Positions 9,850-19,019 of a stretch of 64,000 nt of DNA are shown one piece after another. The notes beneath the pieces are model-generated. The model was not told where the DNA came from and searched no databases. It was given only the letters and a program-made list of their open reading frames with translations. A program made the translations under genes and the position numbers. Origin of the DNA: Chlorogloea sp. CCALA 695 (GTDB taxonomy: Bacteria; Cyanobacteriota; Cyanobacteriia; Cyanobacteriales; Chroococcidiopsidaceae); contig NZ_PVWN01000004.1 in the NCBI RefSeq assembly GCF_003003885.1, positions 1-64,000 on the forward strand, given 5' to 3'. How positions within the stretch are numbered: position 1 is the stretch's first letter; the number at the start of each line of letters is the position of its first letter.

Positions 9850-11115
9850 ATGATAAAAGTTACCGCTTTATTTAACTCTTTTCAAAAAAAGTTTTCTAGC
9901 CAGTTTATTCGCAATCTTGGGTGGATGGGTGGCTCAGAAATTTTAAATCGGGGTTTTCGCCTGGTTACAACGGTTGTTTTAGCACGGTTTTTAACTCCTT
10001 ATGATTATGGCTTGGCGGCTATTATCATCACAACGGCGGAGTTTATAGAAGTATTTTCTCGTAATGGAGTTAGCGCTAAACTTATTCAAGCCGACGCAGA
10101 AGAACTAGAAACATTATGTAATTCTGCTTATTGGTTAAATTGGGTAGTTTATATAAGTTTATTTTTTATTCAATGTCTTTTAGCTTTTCCTGTATCTTGG
10201 TTTTATCAAGCTCCTCAACTTGTTTTACCTATATGTATCACAGCAATTTTATATCTAACAATTCCCATCGCCGTTATCCAAGCAACACTTATTCAAAGGG
10301 AAAACAGACTCAAAGTTACAGCTTTTAATAACTTCATTCAAATTACTGGTGGTAACATTATCACCGCTATTCTAGCTGCTTCAGGTTTGGGACTGTGGGC
10401 AATTGTTTTAACTAGACTCTTAATGTCTCCCTTCTGGGTTTTAGTTAATTATACTAATCATCCGTGGCGACCAACACAAAAGTTTACAACGCAACATTGG
10501 GGAAACATCTTTGAATTTGGACGTAATGTACTAGGCAGTGAATTGTTAAAAACTGCGGTGAATAACTTAGATTACTTAATAGTTGGTCGAATTTTAGGAA
10601 TCCAGGTATTAGGATTATACTACTTTGCTTTTAATGCCGGATTAGGAGTAAGTTTAAGTATTATCAATGCTATTAATGTAGCCTTACTACCTCATCTGTG
10701 CGCGGTGAGAAGCGACTGGTCACAGTTTAAAAAGCAATATTTAAGTAGCATTAAAACAATTGCTTTTATTATCATTCCTATTGTAGTTTTGCAGTCTAGC
10801 TTAGCACCTATTTATGTACCAATTGTTTTTGGTCAACAATGGGTATCTGCCTTACCAGTCCTAATTTTGATTTGTTTATCAGCAATTCCTCGCCCCTTTG
10901 CCGATGCTGCTTCTCAACTTCTAATCGCGGTGGGCAAGCCCAACTTAATGTTACGGTGGAACCTAATATTTACAGCAATTGTAATTACTGGAATCTTAAT
11001 TGGGGTGCAGTGGCAAATCGTAGGGGTAGCTACCTCTGTACTGTTAGCTCATTTTATTTTTCTACCTTTATTTACCTTTTGGGCTACCCGCTACGTATTC
11101 TCTAAAGCCGTCTAA
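9850..11115 (+). CDS. Wzx-like oligosaccharide flippase
   Basis: This 421-residue protein has about ten to twelve hydrophobic segments and belongs to the MOP/PST flippase superfamily. The N-terminal pattern NLGWMGGSEILNRGFRLV, followed by VVLARFLTPYDYGLAAI, is characteristic of lipopolysaccharide-biosynthesis Wzx/RfbX proteins. It should move undecaprenyl-linked repeat units from the cytoplasmic to the periplasmic face of the inner membrane. It is slightly shorter than many relatives (about 480 residues). It lies between two glycosyltransferase genes, and the next gene begins 43 nt downstream. Confidence 0.88.
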   Translation: MIKVTALFNSFQKKFSSQFIRNLGWMGGSEILNRGFRLVTTVVLARFLTPYDYGLAAIIITTAEFIEVFSRNGVSAKLIQADAEELETLCNSAYWLNWVVYISLFFIQCLLAFPVSWFYQAPQLVLPICITAILYLTIPIAVIQATLIQRENRLKVTAFNNFIQITGGNIITAILAASGLGLWAIVLTRLLMSPFWVLVNYTNHPWRPTQKFTTQHWGNIFEFGRNVLGSELLKTAVNNLDYLIVGRILGIQVLGLYYFAFNAGLGVSLSIINAINVALLPHLCAVRSDWSQFKKQYLSSIKTIAFIIIPIVVLQSSLAPIYVPIVFGQQWVSALPVLILICLSAIPRPFADAASQLLIAVGKPNLMLRWNLIFTAIVITGILIGVQWQIVGVATSVLLAHFIFLPLFTFWATRYVFSKAV

Positions 11116-11158
11116 TTTATAGCTAACCGAAACTACTTACAAAAAACTGCTAACTGCC

Positions 11159-12178
11159 ATGCCAAAAGTATCTGTAATTGTTCCCGTATATAAAGCCGAA
11201 AAATACGTAGCGGCAACGATAAATTCTATTTTCAATCAAACTTTCACAGATTTTGAAATTATCATTATTGACGATGAATCCCCTGACCGCAGTATAGAAA
11301 TTTGCCAAGAATTTACTGATAATAGAATTAAAATTGTCCACCAGCAAAATCGGGGGTTAGCTGGGGCTAGAAATACAGGCATTCGCCATGCTCAAGGAGA
11401 ATATTTAGCTTTGTTAGATGCCGATGATTTGTGGTTGCCAGAAAAATTAGCAAAACACGTTAATCATTTAGATAGTTCGCCCAAAGTAGGAGTTAGTTTT
11501 AGCTGCTCGGCATTTATTGACGACGATGGGCAGCCTTTAGGGATTTATCAAATTCCTCAATTTACTAATATTACTCCCCCAATTGTTCTTTGCCGCAATC
11601 CAATTGGCAATGGTTCCGCTCCAGTGATTCGACGCGAAGTTTTTACAGCTATTAAGTTTCAAGATAATCTTCGTGGTGAAGTAGAAGACTTTTATTTTGA
11701 TGAGAGCTTCCGTCAGTCTGAAGATATGGAATGTTGGATGCGAATTATCTTACAAACCTCTTGGCAGATGGAGGGTATTGCAGAAGTTTTAACGCTTTAC
11801 CGAGTCAATTCGGGCGGGTTATCAGCGAATGTACTGACACAGTTAGAATTTTTAGAAAAAGTAATTGAAAAAACGCGCTCCTATGCTCCAGAATTTATCG
11901 CTAAATGGAAAAATCCAGCGATGGCTTACTACTTGCGTTATTCCGCTCGCCGAGCTATCCGTTTACATGATGGTGTTGCGGCGGTGCAACTGACCCATCA
12001 GGCTTTAGCAACCCACTGGCAGATTTTGCTAGAAGAACCCCGCCGCACCTTGTTAACACTAACGGCGGCTTATTTAATTCGGTTACTACCTAAGTTTTTT
12101 TATCAACAAGTTGAGCAAGTGGCTTTAAAAATGACCGGAGCTAGTCAAAAACGCCGCCTTCAGCAAAATAAATTATAG
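11159..12178 (+). CDS. Glycosyltransferase family 2
   Basis: This 339-residue protein has the GT-A fold signatures of family 2: VSVIVPVYKAEKYVAATI at the N-terminus, IIIIDDESPDRS (first nucleotide-binding aspartates), RGLAGARNTGIRHAQGEY, and LLDADDLWLPEKL, which holds the metal-binding DxD-type motif. QSEDMECWMRI is the usual catalytic-base region. No membrane segment is evident. It should add a sugar to the lipid-linked repeat unit. The last 80 residues are a helical tail not typical of the catalytic domain. The 273 nt after it are AT-rich and probably contain the promoter of the next gene. Confidence 0.92.
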   Translation: MPKVSVIVPVYKAEKYVAATINSIFNQTFTDFEIIIIDDESPDRSIEICQEFTDNRIKIVHQQNRGLAGARNTGIRHAQGEYLALLDADDLWLPEKLAKHVNHLDSSPKVGVSFSCSAFIDDDGQPLGIYQIPQFTNITPPIVLCRNPIGNGSAPVIRREVFTAIKFQDNLRGEVEDFYFDESFRQSEDMECWMRIILQTSWQMEGIAEVLTLYRVNSGGLSANVLTQLEFLEKVIEKTRSYAPEFIAKWKNPAMAYYLRYSARRAIRLHDGVAAVQLTHQALATHWQILLEEPRRTLLTLTAAYLIRLLPKFFYQQVEQVALKMTGASQKRRLQQNKL

Positions 12179-12451
12179 TTAGTATCCCTTAAGCGCTCTT
12201 TTGCTTTTGAATATTTATATTTAAGTATTTTTACTTGCACTTAAGTATTATTAATTTTACGTAGAATTCATAAAAATATGGGGTAATTTGTAAAACTTAT
12301 CCGTAGAAATTCGCTTGTAACAAGCAGATAGCGTCAGTTAAATTTGTTTTGTGAATATATCGTATAGATAAATTTGAAGTAAATTAAGTTACATCAAAAA
12401 TAAACTTATTATTTTCACTTACTTTACTGATGCGCAAAACTAATTATTTAT

Positions 12452-14590
12452 ATGAATATCTCGCGTTTTTGGCAACCACTAAAAAAGACAAGCTACATTG
12501 GTATGGTAGCGATCGCAACTACGCTGTCAATTTCTTTACTAAGCTGCACGGCGACTACTCCCGCTCCTAGCAATTTATCTACAAATTATCGCTGGAAAAA
12601 TGTTGCTATTGGTGGCGGTGGTTATGTAACTGGGGTTTATCTCCACCCACTGCAAAAAGACCTAGCTTATATTAGAACCGATATTGGTGGCTTTTATCGT
12701 TGGGATGCCCTTAACAAAACATGGATTGCTCTAAACGAGCGTTTATCTCGCAAAGACAGTAACTACTATGGTGGCGAAGCTTTAGCCATCGATCCCAATA
12801 ATGCAAATATTGTTTATATTGCCGCAGGCAAATATACCGCTAGTTGGAGTGGATTAGGGACAATTTTCAAATCTAGCGATCGCGGACAAAACTGGACGAA
12901 GTTAAATATCAACCTCCCTATGGGTAGCAACGAAGATAAACGCTGGTTAGGCGCAAGACTGGTTGTCAATCCCTCTAATTCTAAAAATATCTTTTTTGGC
13001 TCACGCACTAATGGTCTGTGGCAGTCCTTGGATCAGGGGGTTACATGGGCGCAAGTTACAGCGTTTCCCGGCAAATCTACAAATAATATTGGGATTTCCT
13101 CAGTTGCTTTTGGCAAAACAGCAGGTTTAATGTATGCCAATGCTCACGGTGACGGCTTATATCTTTCTAAAGACACAGGACTTACTTGGAGCAAAATCTC
13201 CGGTAGCCCCACTCAAGTAAATCGTTTAGTTATTGCCAGCAATAGCGTAATGTATGTCACCCATGCCGCAGGAGTTAGTAAATATAAAAATGATGTCTGG
13301 ACGACGATTACTCCCACTAATGCCAAAGCCGCTTTTAGCAGCTTAACGGTAGACCCTAATAATCCCGACCGCCTACTTATCGCTTACGATCAGTACGATA
13401 AGCACGATGATGCTAATCGAATATTTCAATCAAATGATGGTGGAAATACCTGGCAATCAAAGACCCCAACTTTGAATCATCAAGTGTCTTGGTGGTACGA
13501 CTGGTATTTTGGGTCGGCAACTTCCGCTATTGAATTCGATCCCCAAGTACCAGGAAAAGTTTGGTTAACTGATTGGTATGGTATATGGCAAACTTCAAAC
13601 ATTGATACCAATCCTACGGTTTGGACTAATTATGAAAAAGGACACGAAGAATTAGTCAGCTTTGCTTTGGCTACTCCTCCTCAAGGCTCGGCGTTAGTCA
13701 GTGGCATGGCAGATGTGGATGGGTTTAATCATAATAATGGCTTAGACACCTACCCCTCAAAAGACTTTACCCGTACTGGCGCTTGGTTTCAAGATACCTA
13801 TAGCATCGCCTATGGGGAGAACAATCCTTTACAAATGGTGCGCGTTGGCGGTCATAGATGGAGCAATATTTTTACAGGCGCAACTTCTACCGATGGCGGA
13901 CTGACTTGGAAGCAGTTTCCCTCCTTTCCTGCTAATATAATGCCCTTGCGCGTAGCTATGTCTGCAACCAACCCTAAGCTATTTGTTGTCAGCATCAGTA
14001 ATGGACAGCCAATTCGGACTACTGACGGGGGAAGCACTTGGAGTTCGGTTTCCGGTTTGCCCCAAGGCCCTGGGGGCGCTTGGTATTGGGGACAGCCTCT
14101 AGTTGCAGATAAAGTTGATGGCAATACTTTTTACTATTACAGCAATGGCAAAGCCTATCGTAGTATCGACGGTGGCGCTACTTTCAATATCGTCAATTCT
14201 ACGCTCAATAGCGAGAGTTGGTCGATGATTAAAACCCTTCCAGGGGTCAAAGGTGAGGTTTGGCTGAGTTTAAACGGTAATGGTCTGCACCGCTCCCCCG
14301 ACGGTGGTGCGTCTTTTAGTAAAATTGCTGGGGTCGAAACCGCTTATTTATTTGCTTTTGGTAAGCCGCCTAATGATAGTAATATTTCTGCTTTGTATGT
14401 GTACGGTAAAATTACTGGATTAGGGGAAGGAATTTTCCGCTCTCTTGACTATGGCAAAACTTGGGCTAGTGTTGGCAATTCCCAAAAATTGATTGGGAAT
14501 CAGCCTAATGTTATGGAAGCTAGCAGACAGACCTTTGGTTTGGTGTTTATCGGTACTAATGGGCGAGGTGTATACTACGGTACTCCCTAA
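12452..14590 (+). CDS. GH74-like beta-propeller lipoprotein
   Basis: This 712-residue protein has a lipoprotein signal peptide with lipobox SLLSC (Cys32). The mature part opens with RWKNVAIGGGGYVTGVYLHP and IRTDIGGFYRWD, which is very close to the start of GH74 xyloglucanases. Many Asp-box-like repeats follow (SSDRGQNWTKL, SNDGGNTWQSK, TTDGGSTWSS, SPDGGASF), as expected for the tandem seven-bladed propellers of GH74. Asp77 (TDIGG) and Asp481 (STDGGLTW) are in places corresponding to the two catalytic aspartates known in GH74, so hydrolytic activity is plausible. Its site in an exopolysaccharide locus suggests trimming, release or turnover of the polymer at the cell surface. The substrate is unknown; a non-catalytic binding role is also possible. 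Confidence 0.8.
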   Translation: MNISRFWQPLKKTSYIGMVAIATTLSISLLSCTATTPAPSNLSTNYRWKNVAIGGGGYVTGVYLHPLQKDLAYIRTDIGGFYRWDALNKTWIALNERLSRKDSNYYGGEALAIDPNNANIVYIAAGKYTASWSGLGTIFKSSDRGQNWTKLNINLPMGSNEDKRWLGARLVVNPSNSKNIFFGSRTNGLWQSLDQGVTWAQVTAFPGKSTNNIGISSVAFGKTAGLMYANAHGDGLYLSKDTGLTWSKISGSPTQVNRLVIASNSVMYVTHAAGVSKYKNDVWTTITPTNAKAAFSSLTVDPNNPDRLLIAYDQYDKHDDANRIFQSNDGGNTWQSKTPTLNHQVSWWYDWYFGSATSAIEFDPQVPGKVWLTDWYGIWQTSNIDTNPTVWTNYEKGHEELVSFALATPPQGSALVSGMADVDGFNHNNGLDTYPSKDFTRTGAWFQDTYSIAYGENNPLQMVRVGGHRWSNIFTGATSTDGGLTWKQFPSFPANIMPLRVAMSATNPKLFVVSISNGQPIRTTDGGSTWSSVSGLPQGPGGAWYWGQPLVADKVDGNTFYYYSNGKAYRSIDGGATFNIVNSTLNSESWSMIKTLPGVKGEVWLSLNGNGLHRSPDGGASFSKIAGVETAYLFAFGKPPNDSNISALYVYGKITGLGEGIFRSLDYGKTWASVGNSQKLIGNQPNVMEASRQTFGLVFIGTNGRGVYYGTP

Positions 14591-14680
14591 GCTGGTGATT
14601 TGCTAGCAATTGACTAATTTTTATAATGATGAGATGTTAGTAATATTGGTATGATAGCGATCGCCTTCTGCCATCATTAC

Positions 14681-15487
14681 TCATTCTATTTGTTGAGCCG
14701 CTACTAACTCGTCAACGTTTTTTTCGCGAGTTGGCGTTCGGTACAAATTGAATTTCTGCTGCAAAACTAACCACAAAAATGGTAGATCGTCTACCAAGTA
14801 CCTTTTCCATAGTCTTTTTGGCTCAAGCAGCAGTCTATACAGCCATTCTACGCCTAGGTTACTTATCCACTTGGGACATCTTTTGATTTTTCCTGCCTCA
14901 AAATCAATAGTCGCGCCAATTGCTAAAAATATTTTTATATTTGGCATCTGCTCTTTGTACTTAGCTATCCATATTTCTTGCTTAGGCGAACCTACTCCCA
15001 TTGCTAATACTGTCGCTCCAGAATTATTGATAATATTAATTATTTGTTCGCATTCTTGTTGCTTTTTCTCAAACCCATAAGATGGGGAATGAGCCGCAAT
15101 AATTATTTCTCTACCTACTTTAGTATTGATTTTTTCTTGGGCTATTTTAGCAATTCCTGTATTCGCCCCTAGCAAAAATATCTTTACTGCTGCGTTTTCT
15201 TTGTGATAGCTATAAAACGCTGGAAATAAATCCGAACCAGATATTTTTTCTTTTACTGGTGTACCTAAGAAGCTTGCTGCATAACATATGATTTTACTGT
15301 CACACAATCTATAATCTGCGGTTTTATACGCTTCAATAAAATCTTTATCATTTTGCAATTTAACCAAATGATCTACATTTGGAGTAAACACAACCCCCTG
15401 TGTTAGCTGAGCGAGTAGTTCCGTTAATAACAGATTATCAATAGAAACACTTAATAGATTTACTTTGTCCATAATTTTGGGGTTCAA
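14681..15487 (-). CDS. WecG/TagA/CpsF-family glycosyltransferase
   Basis: This 268-residue enzyme belongs to family GT26. Visible motifs are TPNVDHLVKLQNDKDF (with the conserved Thr-Pro-Asn), SGSDLFPAF, IFLLGANTGIA, VLAMGVGSPKQEIWI and IGATIDFEAGKIKRCPKW, followed by GVEWLYRLLLEPKRLWKRY. These enzymes add ManNAc, ManNAcA or similar residues to undecaprenyl-diphosphate-GlcNAc. It is transcribed toward the GH74-like gene, so it is not in the same transcript as the rest of the locus, although the pathway is the same. The start at 15487 (MNPKIMDKV) could instead be the Met five codons later. Confidence 0.92.
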   Translation of the reverse strand: MNPKIMDKVNLLSVSIDNLLLTELLAQLTQGVVFTPNVDHLVKLQNDKDFIEAYKTADYRLCDSKIICYAASFLGTPVKEKISGSDLFPAFYSYHKENAAVKIFLLGANTGIAKIAQEKINTKVGREIIIAAHSPSYGFEKKQQECEQIINIINNSGATVLAMGVGSPKQEIWIAKYKEQMPNIKIFLAIGATIDFEAGKIKRCPKWISNLGVEWLYRLLLEPKRLWKRYLVDDLPFLWLVLQQKFNLYRTPTREKNVDELVAAQQIE

Positions 15488-16136
15488 ACTTTATTAGCTT
15501 TTAAAAATGTTAATTTTTCCCTAAAAACCGCGATCGCTTTTGACTTAGAGCAAACACCAGTTTTTTTATTGTCCTAGAATTAGGTAATAAAAATTACATT
15601 GTTTGTGTCAAAATTTTTTATCAAGATAGTATTACATCATATCAACAGACATAGATCATAAATATAGAAATATTTTCATTAATTAAATATCCGAGAATAT
15701 TTCAAATATTTCTGTCGTTAAGTAACAACTTTTACAAACACATAAGTATGTTTTTAGACTCGTGACTAATAAATGTACGTATGTTTAAATGCTAACATTT
15801 GGTAATTAAAATGACAAGAGGTGTTACTAAGTAAATATATAGTCATTATTTAACGTTGTCTAAAGTCGCCACAGACATTGCCAAACTTGCAAATTAAGGC
15901 GAATTTTTGGCATATTGACGAATTATTGTTACTTAATTGCTTAAACCGAGTCATGTATAATTTTACAGAGAATTATTTGACGCGAGTAAGCAGAACCGTA
16001 GTAACTATTTTTACCTTGCCTCTGCTTTTGTAAAAAGGAAATACCTATTAGGTAAGATGTTGATATTTTTAGACGAGCGATCGCGCTTCCACAGCCATTA
16101 AAATCTTAAATAAGTAATCACTGCATCTAAAACCTC
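15488..16136. other. AT-rich intergenic region between divergent GT26 and htpG genes
   Basis: This 649-nt stretch lies between two divergently transcribed genes and must hold both promoters. I found no CIRCE element (TTAGCACTC-N9-GAGTGCTAA) ahead of htpG, no RNA gene and no reading frame of note. One HIP1-type GCGATCGC word lies near each end. Confidence 0.5.
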
Positions 16137-18110
16137 ATGCTGGAACAAGGCACAATCAGTATTCATACTGAAAATATTTTTCCCATCATCAAAAAATCTC
16201 TCTATTCAGACCATGAGATTTTCTTACGAGAGCTTGTTTCCAACGCCGTAGATGCCACCGAAAAGCTAAAAATGGTATCTCGTGCGGGAGAATATAGCGG
16301 CGATGCTGGCGAACCTGAAATCGTTATTGCTGTAGACAAAGAGCAAAAAACTTTGTCTATAACTGACAACGGCATTGGAATGACCGCCGAAGAAGTAAAA
16401 AAATATATCAATCAAGTAGCTTTTTCTAGCGCCGAAGAATTTATCCAAAAGTACGCAGGCAAATCTGACCAGCCAATTATCGGCCACTTTGGACTAGGCT
16501 TTTACTCGTCGTTTATGGTGGCGCAAAAAGTTGAAATTGATAGCCTTTCTTATCAAGAAGGCGCTCAAGCCATTCGTTGGAGTTGTGACGGTTCTCCAGA
16601 ATTTCGTTTAGAGGAATCTAGCCGCACTAAACGCGGTACAACTATAACTCTGACATTGCAGGAAGAAGAAAGCGAGTATGCAGAAGTTGCTCGTATCCGC
16701 CAGTTAGTTAAAACTTACTGCGATTTTCTCCCCGTACCCATCAAATTAGACGGCGAAGTAATTAACCGTCAAAAAGCACCCTGGCGCGATTCTCCTAGTA
16801 GCCTAACCAAAGAAGAATACTTAGAGTTTTACCGCTACTTATATCCTTTTCAAGAAGAACCGTTATTGTGGGTGCATCTCAATACCGATTATCCTTTTTT
16901 GCTTAACGGCATTCTCTACTTTCCCAAATTAGTACCAGATGTAGACGTTACGAAGGGGCAAATTAAACTATTTTGCAATCAAGTCTTTGTCAGCGACCAT
17001 TGCGAAGAAATCGTTCCTAACTTTTTGCTACCTATGCGCGGAGTAATTGACAGCGTAGATATCCCACTTAATGTATCTCGTAGCGCCTTGCAAAGCGATC
17101 GCACTGTCAAAAAAATAGCAGACTACATTGCGCGTAAAGTCGGCGACAGACTCAAAGAATTGTACCGCGACAACCGCTCAGAATACATCAAAAGCTGGCA
17201 AGATATCGGTACTTTTGCCAAGTTTGGCGCTCTCAACGATGAGAAGTTTAAAAAGCAAGTAGAAGATATCCTCATCTACCGTACTACCAAAGCCGTAGCC
17301 GCCGAAACAACCCCCAGTGTTCAAGTGCAAGGTAGCGAAGATGATGCTTGGCAAGAGGTGTCAACGCCCGAAACTGATGCAAACACTCCTCAATACACCA
17401 CAATCAAAGAATACTTAGAACGCAACAAAGAGCGTCACGAAAACCGCGTCTTTTACTGCACCAACGAAGCTACGCAAGCAACGTATATAGAACTGCACAA
17501 AAGCCAAGGTTTAGAAGTCCTGTTTATGGACTCCTTTATTGACACGCACTTTATCGCCTTTTTGGAGCAAGAATACTCTAGCGTCAAATTTTCGCGTGTA
17601 GATTCCGACTTAGACGAAAGCCTTTTAGAACAAGACAAACCTGCGGAAATTGTCGATCCCAAAACTAACAAAACCCGCAGCGAGGTAATTAAGGAGATAT
17701 TTGAGCAAGCTATCAATAAACCTAAAGTTACCATCCGCACCGAGGCTATAAAGTCCGATAATCCTCAAGGAACACCACCTGCAATTGTTTTAGTACCCGA
17801 ATTTATGCGGCGGATGCAAGACATGAGCGCCATGATGCAGCAACAAACCCCTCAATTTCCAGAGGAGCATATTTTGCTAGTCAATACAACTCATCCCCTA
17901 ATTCAAAACTTGGTCAATCTCAACTCTGGCGCGATCGCAATTGGTGCTGGAACTTCCCCTACAGCCGAACTTGCAAACCTGCTCTGCAATCACGTCTACG
18001 ACCTTGCACTGATGGCTCAGAAAGGCTTCGATGCTGAAGGAATGAATGCTTTTGTTGAACGTTCTAACCAGGTGCTAACACGCCTTACCGAACGCGCTGC
18101 AAGTAGCTAA
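16137..18110 (+). CDS. htpG: Molecular chaperone HtpG (Hsp90)
   Basis: This 657-residue protein is the bacterial Hsp90. The GHKL ATPase domain shows FLRELVSNAVDATEKL, ITDNGIGMT and GHFGLGFYSSFMV. The middle domain has VFVSDHCEEIVPNFLLPMRGVIDSVDIPLNVSR, read here in two parts (VFVSDHCEEIVPNF; GVIDSVDIPLNVSR). The C-terminal dimerisation domain follows. In cyanobacteria HtpG is needed for survival of heat, oxidative and other stress and works with DnaK. The protein is complete and of normal length. Confidence 0.97.
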   Translation: MLEQGTISIHTENIFPIIKKSLYSDHEIFLRELVSNAVDATEKLKMVSRAGEYSGDAGEPEIVIAVDKEQKTLSITDNGIGMTAEEVKKYINQVAFSSAEEFIQKYAGKSDQPIIGHFGLGFYSSFMVAQKVEIDSLSYQEGAQAIRWSCDGSPEFRLEESSRTKRGTTITLTLQEEESEYAEVARIRQLVKTYCDFLPVPIKLDGEVINRQKAPWRDSPSSLTKEEYLEFYRYLYPFQEEPLLWVHLNTDYPFLLNGILYFPKLVPDVDVTKGQIKLFCNQVFVSDHCEEIVPNFLLPMRGVIDSVDIPLNVSRSALQSDRTVKKIADYIARKVGDRLKELYRDNRSEYIKSWQDIGTFAKFGALNDEKFKKQVEDILIYRTTKAVAAETTPSVQVQGSEDDAWQEVSTPETDANTPQYTTIKEYLERNKERHENRVFYCTNEATQATYIELHKSQGLEVLFMDSFIDTHFIAFLEQEYSSVKFSRVDSDLDESLLEQDKPAEIVDPKTNKTRSEVIKEIFEQAINKPKVTIRTEAIKSDNPQGTPPAIVLVPEFMRRMQDMSAMMQQQTPQFPEEHILLVNTTHPLIQNLVNLNSGAIAIGAGTSPTAELANLLCNHVYDLALMAQKGFDAEGMNAFVERSNQVLTRLTERAASS

Positions 18111-18122
18111 CTTGCGATGATG

Positions 18123-18155
18123 GGCGATCGCATTTAATTGAGAAGTGCGATCGCC
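18123..18155. terminator. Hairpin built from two inverted HIP1 sites
   Basis: GGCGATCGCA at 18123-18132 is mirrored by TGCGATCGCC at 18146-18155, leaving a 13-nt loop. Each arm contains a full HIP1 octamer. It lies directly after the htpG stop and before rpmB, and may act as an RNA hairpin that separates the two transcripts. There is no T-run. Confidence 0.45.
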
Positions 18156-18215
18156 ATTACCCCTAAGTACCGATACAATAAGAAACTGCACCTTAGTTAA
18201 AAATTAACAGCTATT

Positions 18216-18452
18216 ATGTCTCGTATATGTCAGTTGACAGGCAAAAAAGCCAATAACGCCTTTGCTATTTCTCACTCTCACCGCCGCACCAAAAAACTCC
18301 AAGAATCAAACTTGCAGTGGAAACGCATTTGGTGGAGTCAAGGAAATCGTTGGGTAAGGCTCAAGATTTCTACCAAAGCCATTAAAACCTTAAACAGCCG
18401 AGGTATAGCCGCAATGGCAAAAGAAGCCGGAATCAACCTCAATCATTATTAG
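18216..18452 (+). CDS. rpmB: 50S ribosomal protein L28
   Basis: This 78-residue basic protein begins [16 protein letters not shown] and continues with [12 protein letters not shown], which is the L28 signature. It is a component of the large ribosomal subunit. It lacks the zinc-binding cysteine pairs of some L28 proteins; only one N-terminal Cys is seen. It is followed at once by a strong hairpin terminator. Confidence 0.97.
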   Translation: MSRICQLTGKKANNAFAISHSHRRTKKLQESNLQWKRIWWSQGNRWVRLKISTKAIKTLNSRGIAAMAKEAGINLNHY

Positions 18453-18457
18453 GTTAG

Positions 18458-18500
18458 AGCTAATGGTGCGATACTCCTCTTTGTTTCACCATTAGCTTTT
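18458..18500 (+). terminator. Rho-independent terminator after rpmB
   Basis: An 11-bp perfect stem, AGCTAATGGTG at 18458-18468 with CACCATTAGCT at 18487-18497, encloses an 18-nt loop and is followed by TTT. It begins 6 nt after the rpmB stop codon. Confidence 0.8.
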
Positions 18501-18620
18501 GTAAGTTATTTTTGCGATGAGTTTTGGGTAAGATAACCCCAGTAGATATTTTAAAAGTTTTTTGTTAGTAGCCAATCATTCAGATTTCCTGCAAATTTCT
18601 CTTTTTAAGCAAGTTATTAA

Positions 18621-18658
18621 ATATTCTCCCCCCTTTTTCAAGGGGGGCTGGGGGATCT
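18621..18658 (-). repeat. Dispersed repeat (CCCCC...GGGGG hairpin family), copy 1
   Basis: The stretch contains CTCCCCCCTTTTTCAAGG followed by GGGGCTGGGGGATCT. Its reverse complement closely matches 31040-31078, including the flanking ATAT. It can fold into a G+C-rich hairpin. It lies in a 567-nt gap between rpmB and hpsA. Confidence 0.75.
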
Positions 18659-18747
18659 CCTATTGTGGCATTACAGAAAACACCATCTAAAACATCTTTA
18701 AAATTTTCATAATTGTTTCTTAATTGCAAAATTTAGCTGCTCCTTAA

Positions 18748-18761
18748 AAAACACGTGTTTT
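18748..18761. promoter_or_regulatory. Perfect 14-bp palindrome AAAACACGTGTTTT upstream of hpsA
   Basis: AAAACACGTGTTTT is perfectly self-complementary and lies about 260 nt before the hpsA start in an otherwise featureless AT-rich gap. It may be an operator for a dimeric regulator of the hps operon. The regulator is unknown, and chance occurrence in AT-rich DNA cannot be excluded. Confidence 0.3.
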
Positions 18762-19019
18762 CAGAGAAAAAATTTGTGTTGTCAGTAATAACACGCATAA
18801 GAGCGTACCAGTCAATATAATAAAACTGGTATTTATCCCATATCTAATACAGGTTTTAACTGCTAAAAAAAGTAATTAGAAGCTCAATTTATTATATTTA
18901 CGAAAGTATAAAATTTTATAACAACACGCAACTTTATTAAAAATTAAGGCTTTACCGCAAATCATCTCAGCACTTTTTATTTATTACTTGTACAAATTCC
19001 TATTAACCCAAAAGTCGTT

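Noticed and set aside
14748-15080. 110-codon open frame opposite the GT26 glycosyltransferase gene
   Set aside because: It is antisense to a clear gene and has low-complexity composition.
15488-16136. CIRCE heat-shock operator before htpG
   Set aside because: I looked for TTAGCACTC and its mirror and did not find them.
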